A DNA stretch of 64,000 nucleotides from Bacteroidetes bacterium GWF2_33_16 (GTDB lineage Bacteria; Bacteroidota; Bacteroidia; Bacteroidales; UBA12077), in the NCBI GenBank assembly GCA_001768565.1, contig MEOE01000016.1, positions 124,001 to 188,000 of the forward strand. Direction: 5' to 3'. Below are positions 1 through 8,131 of this stretch, piece by piece; positions within the stretch are counted from its first letter, which is position 1; the number at the start of each line of letters is the position of its first letter. The position numbers and the translations under genes were made by a program. Below the pieces are notes generated by a model. The model did no database searches. It was not told the DNA's origin and worked only from the letters and a program-made list of their open reading frames with translations.

Positions 1-533
1 TTGTCAATATCACCTAAACCATTAATAGATTGATATTTATTTAATTTTTTATAATAATTCTTTACAATTTTTGTGTTATTCTCATAAATTGTAAGTCTTT
101 TTTTTATAATCTGATCACAGGTATCATCAGGCCTGTTCGATTTTTCTGATCGGTTGGATAATCTTTTTACCAGGGTTTCCTCATCAACTTCAAGTGAAAT
201 AAGAACAGTTATTTCAGAGTTGTATTTACCAAGAATTCTTGTAAACTCATCAGCCTGTGGAGTTGTTCTTGGAAATCCATCAAAAACAAAACCATTACAA
301 GGAATATTTTTATTTATTTCGTTCATAACAATTTCCAAGGCAATTGCATCAGAAACATAATTACCATGATCGATATATTTTTGGGCTTCGATACCCAAAG
401 GAGTTTTTTCAGCAATATTGATTCTCAGAATTTCGCCTGTAGATATATGAACTAAACCATACTTCTCGATTAGTTTTTGTGATTGCGTTCCTTTTCCTGC
501 ACCCGGAGGCCCAAACAAAATAATATTGAGCAT
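1..533 (-). CDS. adk: Adenylate kinase (3' end cut by window edge)
   Basis: Cytoplasmic adenylate kinase, interconverting ATP + AMP and 2 ADP. About 177 N-terminal residues are visible before the frame runs off the left edge; short-form enzymes are about 190 residues, so only the last helix should be missing. The P-loop GPPGAGKGTQ lies at residues 8-17 and the AMP-site motif FDGFPRT at 84-90. After KRLSNR the chain passes directly to RPDD, i.e. the short LID without zinc cysteines, as is usual in Bacteroidota. The ATG is 16 nt downstream of the hpt stop, so the two are probably one purine-salvage transcript. Confidence 0.95.
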   Translation of the reverse strand, partial: MLNIILFGPPGAGKGTQSQKLIEKYGLVHISTGEILRINIAEKTPLGIEAQKYIDHGNYVSDAIALEIVMNEINKNIPCNGFVFDGFPRTTPQADEFTRILGKYNSEITVLISLEVDEETLVKRLSNRSEKSNRPDDTCDQIIKKRLTIYENNTKIVKNYYKKLNKYQSINGLGDID

Positions 534-549
534 TAATTAAATTAGTCTT

Positions 550-1089
550 TTATTGTATTAAGGTATAAATATCAGGTAAGTTTCTCCCTAGTCCATCATA
601 GTCGAGACCATATCCAATAATAAAATCATTTGGAATTTCTTTTCCAACATAATCGATCTTTATGTCTTTTTTATAAGCAGCAGGTTTAAACAAAAAAGTA
701 GCGATTTTAATATCGGCAGGTTTTTGTTTATTAAGTTCCAGTAAAATTTGCTCGAGAGTTATCCCGGTATCAACAATATCTTCGAGAACAATAACATGTC
801 GGCCTTGAATATTTTCGTTAATACCTATTAGTTCCTTAACGCTACCAGTACTTGATGTTCCAAGGTAAGAAGAAAGTTTTAAAAACGTAATTTCGCAGTT
901 TATATCAATTTGCTTTAAAAGATCAGCAGTAAACATGAAAGATCCGTTCAAGATACTTATAAACAAAGGAGTTTCTTTACCTTTATAATCGCTGTTGATT
1001 TTTTGAGCAACCTGTTTAACTATTTTATAAATTTCATCAGAGTCGAGGCTGACTCCAAATTCTTTATCTTTAAGTTTTATTTTTTTCAT
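550..1089 (-). CDS. hpt: Hypoxanthine phosphoribosyltransferase
   Basis: Salvages hypoxanthine/guanine to IMP/GMP with PRPP in the cytoplasm. The 179-residue length is typical. The PRPP-binding loop VIVLEDIVDTG is at about residues 99-109, with the acidic pair E103-D104. The loop NGSFMF at 48-53 and the C-terminal GYGLDYDGLGRN region also fit the type I phosphoribosyltransferase fold. It heads a two-gene unit with adk. A TAACTTTG -7 element lies about 54 bp upstream. It is divergent from purE, with 91 bp between the two start codons. Confidence 0.95.
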   Translation of the reverse strand: MKKIKLKDKEFGVSLDSDEIYKIVKQVAQKINSDYKGKETPLFISILNGSFMFTADLLKQIDINCEITFLKLSSYLGTSSTGSVKELIGINENIQGRHVIVLEDIVDTGITLEQILLELNKQKPADIKIATFLFKPAAYKKDIKIDYVGKEIPNDFIIGYGLDYDGLGRNLPDIYTLIQ

Positions 1090-1142
1090 TGTATATGAAA
1101 TATTTCAATTTTAAGTATCTTGCGAAGATAAAAATTAATGCA

Positions 1143-1150
1143 CAAAGTTA
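1143..1150 (-). promoter_or_regulatory. Candidate -7 element of hpt-adk promoter
   Basis: On the minus strand this reads TAACTTTG, a full match to the Bacteroidota -7 consensus TAnnTTTG. It lies in the hpt/purE divergent region and predicts a leader of about 48 nt for hpt. No convincing TTTG -33 box is seen at the expected distance. Confidence 0.4.
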
Positions 1151-1180
1151 CGTTTTTAGATTATAAAATCTGTAATAAAT

Positions 1181-1687
1181 ATGAAAGCAAAAGTAAGTAT
1201 CATCATGGGCAGCACATCTGACCTGCCAATTATGGAAAAAGCTGCAAAAGTGCTTAACGACTTTAAAATACCATTTGAAATTAATGCTTTATCGGCACAT
1301 CGTACACCAGATGAAGTAGAGAAATTTGCTAAATCGGCACGCGAGAACGGAATTGAAGTAATTATTGCAGGAGCTGGAATGGCTGCTCACTTGCCGGGTG
1401 TTATTGCTGCAATGACTACTGTTCCTGTTATTGGTGTACCTATCAATGCATCGCTTAATGGTTTAGATGCATTGCTGGCTATTGTGCAAATGCCTCCCGG
1501 GATTCCGGTTGCAACAGTCGGAATTGATGGAGCTCAAAATGCAGGAATACTTGCGGTTCAGATTCTAGCTACTGCCGATGAAAAACTTAAAAAAGCATTG
1601 GTCGATTTTAAAGTAGACCTTAAATCGAAGATCGTTAAAGCAAACGAGGACATATCGAAAATAAAATTCGAGTACAAAACAAATTAA
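1181..1687 (+). CDS. purE: N5-carboxyaminoimidazole ribonucleotide mutase
   Basis: Catalyses N5-CAIR to CAIR in de novo purine synthesis. The protein has 168 residues, normal for class I PurE. The phosphate-binding GSTSD is at 10-14, the signature SAHRTP (with the catalytic-region His40) at 38-43, and [10 protein letters not shown] at 64-73. It stands alone between hpt (divergent) and an outer-membrane gene, and is followed by a terminator hairpin. A PurK partner is not in the window. purH lies about 33 kb away. Confidence 0.95.
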   Translation: MKAKVSIIMGSTSDLPIMEKAAKVLNDFKIPFEINALSAHRTPDEVEKFAKSARENGIEVIIAGAGMAAHLPGVIAAMTTVPVIGVPINASLNGLDALLAIVQMPPGIPVATVGIDGAQNAGILAVQILATADEKLKKALVDFKVDLKSKIVKANEDISKIKFEYKTN

Positions 1688-1698
1688 ATAAAATATAG

Positions 1699-1738
1699 AA
1701 ACTGTTCATAAAGGGATTTTTCCTCAAAACAGTTTTTT
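1699..1738 (+). terminator. Rho-independent terminator after purE
   Basis: Stem AAACTGTT/AACAGTTT (1699-1706 with 1728-1735) encloses a second small hairpin (AGGGA/TTCCT) and is followed by six T. It separates purE from the next gene, which starts 14 nt later. Confidence 0.65.
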
Positions 1739-1751
1739 AATTAATTATAAA

Positions 1752-2567
1752 ATGAGCAAAAGTAAATTTGTTTTGGCATTCTTTTTTCTATCCCTCTTTT
1801 TGCTTTCTCAAAAAACCAACGCTCAATATAATTATACTACTGCCGGTGCAAGAAGCGCTGCCATGGCCAATACTTCTGTTACTCTAAATGATTTCTGGTC
1901 GATATATAATAATCAAGCCGGATTAGGCTACCTACAACAAATTACTGCTGGGGTTTTCCATCGCTCAGGGTTTATCTCAGAACAGAATTCTCAGGGCATT
2001 GGAGTGGCAGTGCCAACTAAAACAGGCACCTTAGCTGCTACATTTGATTATTATGGATTTTCTGCTTACAATGAAATTCAAGCTGGATTAGCTTTCGGGA
2101 GAACATTCACCGAGTATTTTTCAGCTGGTGTAAAACTTAATTACCTGCACACACAAATTGCTGGTGAATATGGCTCTGCGAGCACTGTTACATTCGAGAT
2201 AGGTATTTTATCACAACCTATAAATAATTTATTTGTAGGGGTAAGTGTTTATAATCCATCCCGCAGCAAAATGGGTAGTGAAAATATTCCTACCATATAC
2301 AAAGCCGGAATTGGATACTTCTTTTCTGATAAAGCATTGCTAGCCATTGAGACCGAAAAGGATCTTGATCAGGATGCGATTTTTAAAGCAGGAATTGATT
2401 ATAAACTTATCGATCTTGTTTCACTTCAGGCAGGTATTTCAACCAATCCGTCAAACTATTCTTTCGGAGTAGGACTTCACCATTCCGATATAAATCTTCA
2501 TGTTGGGTTTTTAAAACATCAAACTTTTGGTTTTACACCCTCATTCTCGTTAAGCTATGGATTTTAA
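1752..2567 (+). CDS. PorV/PorQ-like outer-membrane beta-barrel protein
   Basis: A 271-residue exported protein. Residues 1-24 form a signal peptide ending TNA before QYNY. The mature part opens with AGARSAAMANTSVTLND, then N-Q-A-G, the hallmark start of the PorV/PorQ/UPF0164 barrel family (compare SARxAALGG). The rest alternates beta strands and ends with an aromatic C-terminus (SYGF), as barrels do. It overlaps the following helix-hairpin-helix barrel gene by 11 bp, so the two proteins are probably made together. It is too short and too divergent to be called PorV itself; the function is unknown. Confidence 0.7.
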   Translation: MSKSKFVLAFFFLSLFLLSQKTNAQYNYTTAGARSAAMANTSVTLNDFWSIYNNQAGLGYLQQITAGVFHRSGFISEQNSQGIGVAVPTKTGTLAATFDYYGFSAYNEIQAGLAFGRTFTEYFSAGVKLNYLHTQIAGEYGSASTVTFEIGILSQPINNLFVGVSVYNPSRSKMGSENIPTIYKAGIGYFFSDKALLAIETEKDLDQDAIFKAGIDYKLIDLVSLQAGISTNPSNYSFGVGLHHSDINLHVGFLKHQTFGFTPSFSLSYGF

Positions 2568-4650
2568 AAAACCATACACCCAACTTAAAACTATTTTATT
2601 TTTTATATTGATACTATTCAGTATAGATGCTTTTACCCAAGATGTACAGGAAAAAAAACTGGTTATCGAAGACCTAATTGAGAATATTGCATCGGGAACA
2701 GATATTGAGCTAGACTATACCTCACTGTACGAAGATTTGAATTATTTTTTAAATAATCCACTTAATCTTAATAATGCTACAACCGAAGATCTGGAAAAAC
2801 TGCAAATTCTAAATGATTTTCAGATTTTAAGTCTCCTGGATTATATTAAGAAGAATGGCGAAATGCTTACCATTTATGAGCTACAGTTAGTTTATGGCTT
2901 TTCTCAGCAAGATATTGATCTTATTTTACCATTTATTACAATTGCGAAAACTGATCAGAAAAAACAAAACACCTTTAGAAATGCATTAATATACGGTAAC
3001 AATCAGGTTTTCATTAGAGCTCAACAGGTGTTGGAGGAGCAAAAAGGATTTAGTAACATAAGTGATTCGGCACTTACTGCAAATCCTAATTCACGATATC
3101 TTGGTAATGCAACAAAGCTATATACCCGATACAAATACAATTATAAAAATCTAATGAGCTTTGGTTTTACTGCAGAAAAAGATGCTGGCGAGGAGTTTTT
3201 TGAAGGAAGCAACTCTCATGGTTTTGATTTTTATTCGGCCCATTTGCTTTTGAATGAATTAGGTGCTTTTAAAACAATTGTTGTTGGCGATTTTCAAGCC
3301 AAATTCGGTCAGGGCTTGGTCTTGTTATCAGATCTGTCATCCGGAAAATCATCGTATGTTTTGAATATTAGAAAAAGAGCCCAGGGATTATCCAAGTATT
3401 CGTCGGCCAATGAAAACGAGTTTATGCGTGGTGCCGGAACAACTGTTAGATTCAAAAATTTCGATATTACTGCGTTCGCATCATATAAAAACATTGATGC
3501 CAATATAACTGATAGTATAGATGATGAGGTTGCTGCAATCTCGGCCTTTCAGAATTCTGGTTTACATTCAATTCCATCTGAAATAATTGATGAGAAATCT
3601 ATTTCAGAACAACTTATTGGAGGGAACATAACCTACAATCATTCAAAATTTAAATTAGGATTAACCGGATTAAATTACAAATATGGCGCTGATTTAGTTA
3701 AAACCACTACTCCACAAAGCCAGTTTGATTTTCAGGGAAACCAGAACTCAAATATTAGTATCGACTACCAGTTTGGTTTACGCGATTTTAGTTTCTTTGG
3801 AGAAGAAGCAATTAGTGATAATGGCGGACTCGCTTTTTTAAACGGTATGTTGGTGAGCATTGCCCCCCAGGTTTCGTTATCGGTTTTACACCGGCATTAT
3901 GAAAAAAATTACCAATCAAATTATGGAAATGCGTTTGCAGAATCGTCAAAGGCAAACAACGAATCAGGACTCTATTTTGGAATTGAAGTTTATCCTATTA
4001 AGCACTGGAAAATTTCTGCATACTACGATACATATAAATTTCCTTGGCTAAGTAACTCAGCAGATGCACCATCGGAGGGCGTTGATTACTTTGCACAGGC
4101 AGATTTTAATCCCATACGAAGCGTGAGCATGTACTTTAGAGTAAAGTATGAGGAAAAACAGGTTAATCAAAGTACAGAAGAAGGTTTAAAGGAATTGGTT
4201 CAGGAAGAAAGTTTTAAAATTCGCTATCACCTTAGTTATAATTTAAGCAAACAACTATCATTAAAAAGCCGTATTGAAACCTCCCGATACCAAAAAGCTG
4301 AAAATAACTCTGAATATGGTTATCTGGTTTACCAAGATATTTTCTACAGTTTAATTCGAATTCCATTATCAATTAATCTAAGATATGCCGTTTTCGACAC
4401 CGACACATACAATGCACGAATTTATGCATATGAGAGTGATTTACTTTATGCCTTCTCAATTCCTGCTTACTATTCACAAGGAACAAGGTTCTACTTTAAT
4501 CTAAAATATTCTATTACAAAAAATATTGATTTATGGGTTCGATATTCGCAAAGCTATTATTCTAATTTAAACGTTATTTCATCAGGTCTTTCGGAGATTC
4601 AGGGGAATACAAAGTCAGAAATAAAAGCTCAAATTCGAATTAAACTTTAA
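2557..4650 (+). CDS. Helix-hairpin-helix domain outer-membrane protein
   Basis: A 697-residue exported protein. The first ~28 residues are a signal peptide (TILFFILILFSIDAFTQ). Residues ~70-125 hold two ComEA-like helix-hairpin-helix units: NPLNLNNATTEDLEKLQILND, then a stretch around LTIYELQLVYGFSQQD. The remaining ~550 residues are rich in alternating aromatic/polar strands (for example RYKYNYKN, WVRYSQSYYSN) and end in a beta signal-like KIRIKL, suggesting a barrel. The ATG lies inside the end of the upstream barrel gene. Helix-hairpin-helix motifs usually bind DNA backbone, so a role in DNA contact at the envelope is conceivable but only inferred. Confidence 0.7.
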   Translation: MDFKKPYTQLKTILFFILILFSIDAFTQDVQEKKLVIEDLIENIASGTDIELDYTSLYEDLNYFLNNPLNLNNATTEDLEKLQILNDFQILSLLDYIKKNGEMLTIYELQLVYGFSQQDIDLILPFITIAKTDQKKQNTFRNALIYGNNQVFIRAQQVLEEQKGFSNISDSALTANPNSRYLGNATKLYTRYKYNYKNLMSFGFTAEKDAGEEFFEGSNSHGFDFYSAHLLLNELGAFKTIVVGDFQAKFGQGLVLLSDLSSGKSSYVLNIRKRAQGLSKYSSANENEFMRGAGTTVRFKNFDITAFASYKNIDANITDSIDDEVAAISAFQNSGLHSIPSEIIDEKSISEQLIGGNITYNHSKFKLGLTGLNYKYGADLVKTTTPQSQFDFQGNQNSNISIDYQFGLRDFSFFGEEAISDNGGLAFLNGMLVSIAPQVSLSVLHRHYEKNYQSNYGNAFAESSKANNESGLYFGIEVYPIKHWKISAYYDTYKFPWLSNSADAPSEGVDYFAQADFNPIRSVSMYFRVKYEEKQVNQSTEEGLKELVQEESFKIRYHLSYNLSKQLSLKSRIETSRYQKAENNSEYGYLVYQDIFYSLIRIPLSINLRYAVFDTDTYNARIYAYESDLLYAFSIPAYYSQGTRFYFNLKYSITKNIDLWVRYSQSYYSNLNVISSGLSEIQGNTKSEIKAQIRIKL

Positions 4651-4776
4651 CTTAACATATTGTGGTAGATTAAAATATCTTTTGCACAAATGCTTTCTCA
4701 AACATTTTTACATTTAGTTTTATAATTGGCTGACCAAATATTGATAAATTAAAATAACATTTGGATTGTTGAATAA

Positions 4777-4809
4777 TTTGAAATAGTAAAGAATAGATAA
4801 TTATATTTC
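4777..4809 (+). promoter_or_regulatory. Candidate promoter of the class V aminotransferase gene
   Basis: TTTG at 4777-4780, 21 bp, then TATATTTC at 4802-4809 (TAnnTTTG with one mismatch). It predicts a leader of about 50 nt. It sits in the 215-bp gap 4651-4865, in which I see no gene or hairpin. Confidence 0.4.
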
Positions 4810-4865
4810 GGAATATTGAAAGCTTTATTCTATTTTTACCACCCGGAAATAAAAAATCTTTTGTT

Positions 4866-6335
4866 ATGAATACATTAGAATCATATTTTGAGCAGTTCCG
4901 TAAGAATATAGTTGGCATAGACACAACCTACATTTCACCAAACGGTGTACAAAAAATTATGTATGCCGACTGGATTGGCAGTGGCAGATTATATGCTCCG
5001 ATCGAAAGAAAAATACTAGAACAGTTTGGCCCTTATATAGCAAATACTCATACAGAAACAAGCGAAACAGGCACCTTGATGACACATAGTTATCATTACG
5101 CCCAGAAATTAATTAAGCAACATGTAAATGCATCACCAAACGATGTAATTGTTCAGGCCGGTTTTGGCATGACAGCAGTAATTAACAAACTACAGCGTAT
5201 TTTGGGATTAAAAGGCTGTGGAATGCTAAAACATAAGGAATGTTTACGCGAAACGGATCGACCAATTGTATTCATAACTCATATGGAACATCATTCGAAC
5301 CAAACATCGTGGTATGAAACTGCAGCAGAGGTGGTTATTATTGAACCTGACGAAAATCTGCTTGTTAGTCCCGAAAATTTAAGAAAAGAACTTGAAAAAT
5401 ATAAAGACCGAAAACTAAAGATTGGTTCTTTTTCAGCGGCATCTAATGTTACAGGTGTAAAACCTCCATATCATAAACTAGCTAAAATAATGCATGAATA
5501 TGGGGGCGTATGTTTTGTTGATTTTGCTGCATCGGCACCATATGCAGAGATAAATATGCACCCCGAAGATCCAATGGAAAAATTAGATGCTATTTTCTTT
5601 TCTCCCCACAAATTTTTAGGAGGACCAGGAACTGCTGGGATTTTAATTTTTGATTCAAGTTTATATAATAGTCAGGCGCCAGATAATCCGGGTGGAGGAA
5701 CAGTTGATTGGACAAACCGTTGGGGTGAGTATAAATATATTGACAACATCGAATTAAGGGAAGATGGTGGAACTCCGGGCTTTTTACAAGCGATACGCAC
5801 TGCATTAGTATTTGAACTTAAAGACCAAATGGGCGTTCAAAACATTGAAAATCGCGAAAAAGAACTAATACCGAGAGCATTTAATGGACTCAGGTTAATT
5901 CCAGGTGTTCGAATATTAGCTGATAATGTGATTGATCGTATTGGTGCACTATCATTTTATATCGAAAACGTACATTATAACCTTGTGGTTAAAATCCTTA
6001 GCGACCGCTATGGAATACAGGTTCGTGGCGGTTGTGCATGTGCCGGAACATACGGACATTACCTATTAGATGTAAGTTATAACTATTCGCATGAGATTAC
6101 ACAGCTTATTAATCATGGTGATTTATCGCAAAAGCCAGGATGGGTCCGTTGGTCAATACATCCTACTACCCTGAATTCAGAAATTGATTATTTTGTAAAT
6201 GCTATTGAAGAAATTGCAAAAAATCATAAAAAATGGGCTGAATCTTATGAATATCATAAAAATACGAATGAATTTACTCATAGAAGTATGATTGGAAAAT
6301 CAAATTATGACCTAAAAAAGTGGTTTTCTCTATGA
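4866..6335 (+). CDS. Class V aminotransferase (cysteine desulfurase-like)
   Basis: A 489-residue PLP enzyme of the class V aminotransferase/cysteine-desulfurase fold. The PLP lysine should be K249 in FFSPHKFLGGPG. MEHHSN at ~140-145 supplies the ring-stacking His, and DFAAS near 219-223 the Asp that pairs with the pyridine nitrogen. A cysteine-containing loop RGGCACAG (C390, C392) sits where desulfurases carry their catalytic cysteine. It is longer than SufS/IscS (about 400) and has no suf or isc neighbours, so the substrate is uncertain. Sulfur or selenium transfer is possible but unproven. Confidence 0.8.
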   Translation: MNTLESYFEQFRKNIVGIDTTYISPNGVQKIMYADWIGSGRLYAPIERKILEQFGPYIANTHTETSETGTLMTHSYHYAQKLIKQHVNASPNDVIVQAGFGMTAVINKLQRILGLKGCGMLKHKECLRETDRPIVFITHMEHHSNQTSWYETAAEVVIIEPDENLLVSPENLRKELEKYKDRKLKIGSFSAASNVTGVKPPYHKLAKIMHEYGGVCFVDFAASAPYAEINMHPEDPMEKLDAIFFSPHKFLGGPGTAGILIFDSSLYNSQAPDNPGGGTVDWTNRWGEYKYIDNIELREDGGTPGFLQAIRTALVFELKDQMGVQNIENREKELIPRAFNGLRLIPGVRILADNVIDRIGALSFYIENVHYNLVVKILSDRYGIQVRGGCACAGTYGHYLLDVSYNYSHEITQLINHGDLSQKPGWVRWSIHPTTLNSEIDYFVNAIEEIAKNHKKWAESYEYHKNTNEFTHRSMIGKSNYDLKKWFSL

Positions 6336-6359
6336 TAAATAAAAAAAACATGATTTAAT

Positions 6360-6390
6360 TTTGCTTTTTTAATAACAATATTTACTTTTG
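6360..6390 (+). promoter_or_regulatory. Bacteroidota-type promoter of rpmE2
   Basis: TTTG at 6360-6363, exactly 19 bp, then TACTTTTG at 6383-6390. Both boxes match the TTTG/TAnnTTTG consensus of the Bacteroidota primary sigma factor. The predicted start is near 6396, giving a leader of about 48 nt before the rpmE2 ATG. Confidence 0.7.
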
Positions 6391-6444
6391 CAAACCAAAT
6401 TAGTTTGAAATAAAATAGCATAGCATAATATAAGGAGTTTGAAA

Positions 6445-6711
6445 ATGAAAAAGGGAATACATCCGGAAAATTATCGATTAGTAGTTTTTAAAGACATGTC
6501 AAATGGTGAAACTTTTATATCCAAATCATGTACTGCTACTAGAGAAACGATAAAAATGGAAGACGGTAACGAATATCCATTGATTAAAGTTGAGATTTCA
6601 AATACTTCTCATCCGTTTTATACAGGTAAAATGAAACTTGTTGATACTGCTGGACGTGTTGATAAGTATATGAACAAGTACAAAAAACACATCGAAAAGG
6701 GTAAAGAATAA
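6445..6711 (+). CDS. rpmE2: 50S ribosomal protein L31, type B
   Basis: Large-subunit ribosomal protein, 88 residues. It begins [15 protein letters not shown] and has the long-form layout without the zinc CxxC pairs of type A L31; the only cysteine is in SKSCTATRE. So this is the zinc-independent (C-minus) type. The ATG at 6445 is preferred over a TTG two codons upstream because AAGGAG at 6432-6437 sits 7 nt before it, one of the few strong Shine-Dalgarno sequences in the window. It has its own promoter and terminator. Confidence 0.95.
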   Translation: MKKGIHPENYRLVVFKDMSNGETFISKSCTATRETIKMEDGNEYPLIKVEISNTSHPFYTGKMKLVDTAGRVDKYMNKYKKHIEKGKE

Positions 6712-6733
6712 GTTATTCTTTTATATAAAATTT

Positions 6734-6760
6734 AAAGCTCCGCGAACGTGGAGCTTTTTT
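6734..6760 (+). terminator. Terminator after rpmE2
   Basis: A 10-bp stem AAAGCTCCGC/GTGGAGCTTT (one G-T pair) with tetraloop GAAC, followed by a run of T. It is a strong rho-independent terminator. Its presence rules out an upstream GTG (6748) as start of the next gene. Confidence 0.85.
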
Positions 6761-6764
6761 TATG

Positions 6765-6772
6765 TAAATTTG
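6765..6772 (+). promoter_or_regulatory. Candidate -7 element of the GlmU-like gene
   Basis: TAAATTTG matches TAnnTTTG and lies just past the rpmE2 terminator. It predicts a transcript starting ~22 nt before the ATG at 6802. No -33 box is recognisable because that position is the terminator stem. Confidence 0.35.
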
Positions 6773-6801
6773 TCAGTATTACTTTGAAAAACTTTACTCA
6801 T

Positions 6802-7989
6802 ATGAACTATATCTTATTCGATGATAACAGCTGGGATAATTTATTACCCTTAACTTTTACAAGGCCGGTATGCGAAATAAGAACCGGTATACTTACTATA
6901 AGAGAAAAATGGGAAAAGTATTTAAATTCGCCAATTTCTTACATTACTAAAGATTATCTTAATACCAAATATTCGTTAAAAACCGGAGCCCAAAACATAT
7001 TGATTAATGGTTCTGTAATTCCTGATTTAGAACTAGTTAAGACTATTCTTGATTTAAATAACTCATGTTCTATAGTAAAAAATAATCAATTAATAGCAGC
7101 AAGACTTGAAGAGAAAGAAATTGCAGAATTTAGTTATGACAACGTACAATCGTATAAGTTTTCTGAATATAGTTCAAGCCTATTAAAAATTAATTGGCCT
7201 TGGGAGATTTTTAGTTTAAATGGGCAAAATATTGAATCGGACTTTGGTTTAATCACAAAAAACAGAAATTCTCAGGCTATTAGCTCAACAAATAATATTC
7301 TGGGTAAAGAAAATATTTTTATCGAAGAAGGTGTAAAATTAGAGTTTGCAACATTAAATGCATCAACAGGCCCTATATATATTGGCAAAGATGCAGAAAT
7401 AATGGAAGGTTCGCTAATACGTGGTCCATTTGTGCTTGGAGAACATTCAACATTAAAACTCGGAGCTAAAATTTATGGACCCACTACTATTGGTCCACAT
7501 TGTAAGGTCGGTGGCGAAGTTAATAACTCCGTAATTATGGGATATTCAAATAAAGCCCATGATGGATTTCTTGGAAACTCTGTAATTGGTGAATGGTGCA
7601 ATCTGGGAGCAGATACCAATAACTCGAACCTGAAAAACAATTATGCTGAGGTACGATTATGGAACTACACAACTGAAAAATTTATAAAAACAGGATTGCA
7701 GTTTTGCGGTTTATTTATGGGCGATCATTCCAAATGCGCCATTAATACTATGTTTAATACAGGTACTGTAGTTGGTGTAAATGCAAATATTTTTGGCGAA
7801 GGATTTCCCCGAAATTTTGTTCCATCCTTTTCATGGGGGGGATCTCATGGATTTTCAGTTTTTTCAATAGAAAAGGCATTTGAAGTTGCTGAGAAAGTTA
7901 TGGAACGACGAGGAATTAAATTTAACGAAACTGAAAAAAACATTTTATCTAAAGTTTTTGAGATTACTGCTCATTACAGAAGAATATAA
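6802..7989 (+). CDS. GlmU-like sugar-1-P nucleotidyltransferase/acetyltransferase
   Basis: A 395-residue bifunctional-type protein. The N-terminal half (MNYILFDDNSWDNLLPLTF...TRPVCEIRTG) is the divergent nucleotidyltransferase domain that Bacteroidota carry in place of classical GlmU. The C-terminal half (~170-340) is a left-handed beta-helix of hexapeptide repeats (GPIYIGKDAEI, GPTTIGPHCKVGGEV). By family it probably makes UDP-N-acetylglucosamine for peptidoglycan and LPS. The classical GXGTRM loop is absent. The ATG at 6802 is chosen because the frame upstream overlaps a terminator. Confidence 0.8.
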   Translation: MNYILFDDNSWDNLLPLTFTRPVCEIRTGILTIREKWEKYLNSPISYITKDYLNTKYSLKTGAQNILINGSVIPDLELVKTILDLNNSCSIVKNNQLIAARLEEKEIAEFSYDNVQSYKFSEYSSSLLKINWPWEIFSLNGQNIESDFGLITKNRNSQAISSTNNILGKENIFIEEGVKLEFATLNASTGPIYIGKDAEIMEGSLIRGPFVLGEHSTLKLGAKIYGPTTIGPHCKVGGEVNNSVIMGYSNKAHDGFLGNSVIGEWCNLGADTNNSNLKNNYAEVRLWNYTTEKFIKTGLQFCGLFMGDHSKCAINTMFNTGTVVGVNANIFGEGFPRNFVPSFSWGGSHGFSVFSIEKAFEVAEKVMERRGIKFNETEKNILSKVFEITAHYRRI

Positions 7990-8040
7990 TTATTAAATCA
8001 GAATTATGCTGTAAGTATAATTGGTTCAAGCAATTTTTCT

Positions 8041-8059
8041 TTGGCACATCTATTGCCAA
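8041..8059 (+). promoter_or_regulatory. Dyad / candidate sigma-54 promoter upstream of lon
   Basis: TTGGCACATCTATTGCCAA has a perfect inverted repeat TTGGCA-N7-TGCCAA. The same bases contain TGGCACA-N4-TTGC, with GG (8043-8044) and GC (8055-8056) ten bases apart, the -24/-12 layout of sigma-54 promoters. It lies about 75-90 bp before the lon ATG. It could be a sigma-54 promoter or a repressor operator; the sequence alone does not decide. Confidence 0.5.
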
Positions 8060-8131
8060 TATATAATTCCAATAGTTTTTTTTTAAAGGCTGACAATCTG
8101 TCGGCATAAATGAATTTTAAGATTGATAAGA

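Noticed and set aside
1752..2567. Naming the barrel gene porV
   Set aside because: It is shorter than PorV (about 380 residues) and lacks its neighbour porU; only family-level assignment is safe.
4670..4924. An 84-residue minus-strand frame before the aminotransferase gene
   Set aside because: It overlaps the aminotransferase start and its promoter candidate and shows no recognisable features.
6748..6801. A GTG start at 6748 for the GlmU-like protein
   Set aside because: It lies in the stem of the rpmE2 terminator; the family N-terminus begins at the ATG at 6802.
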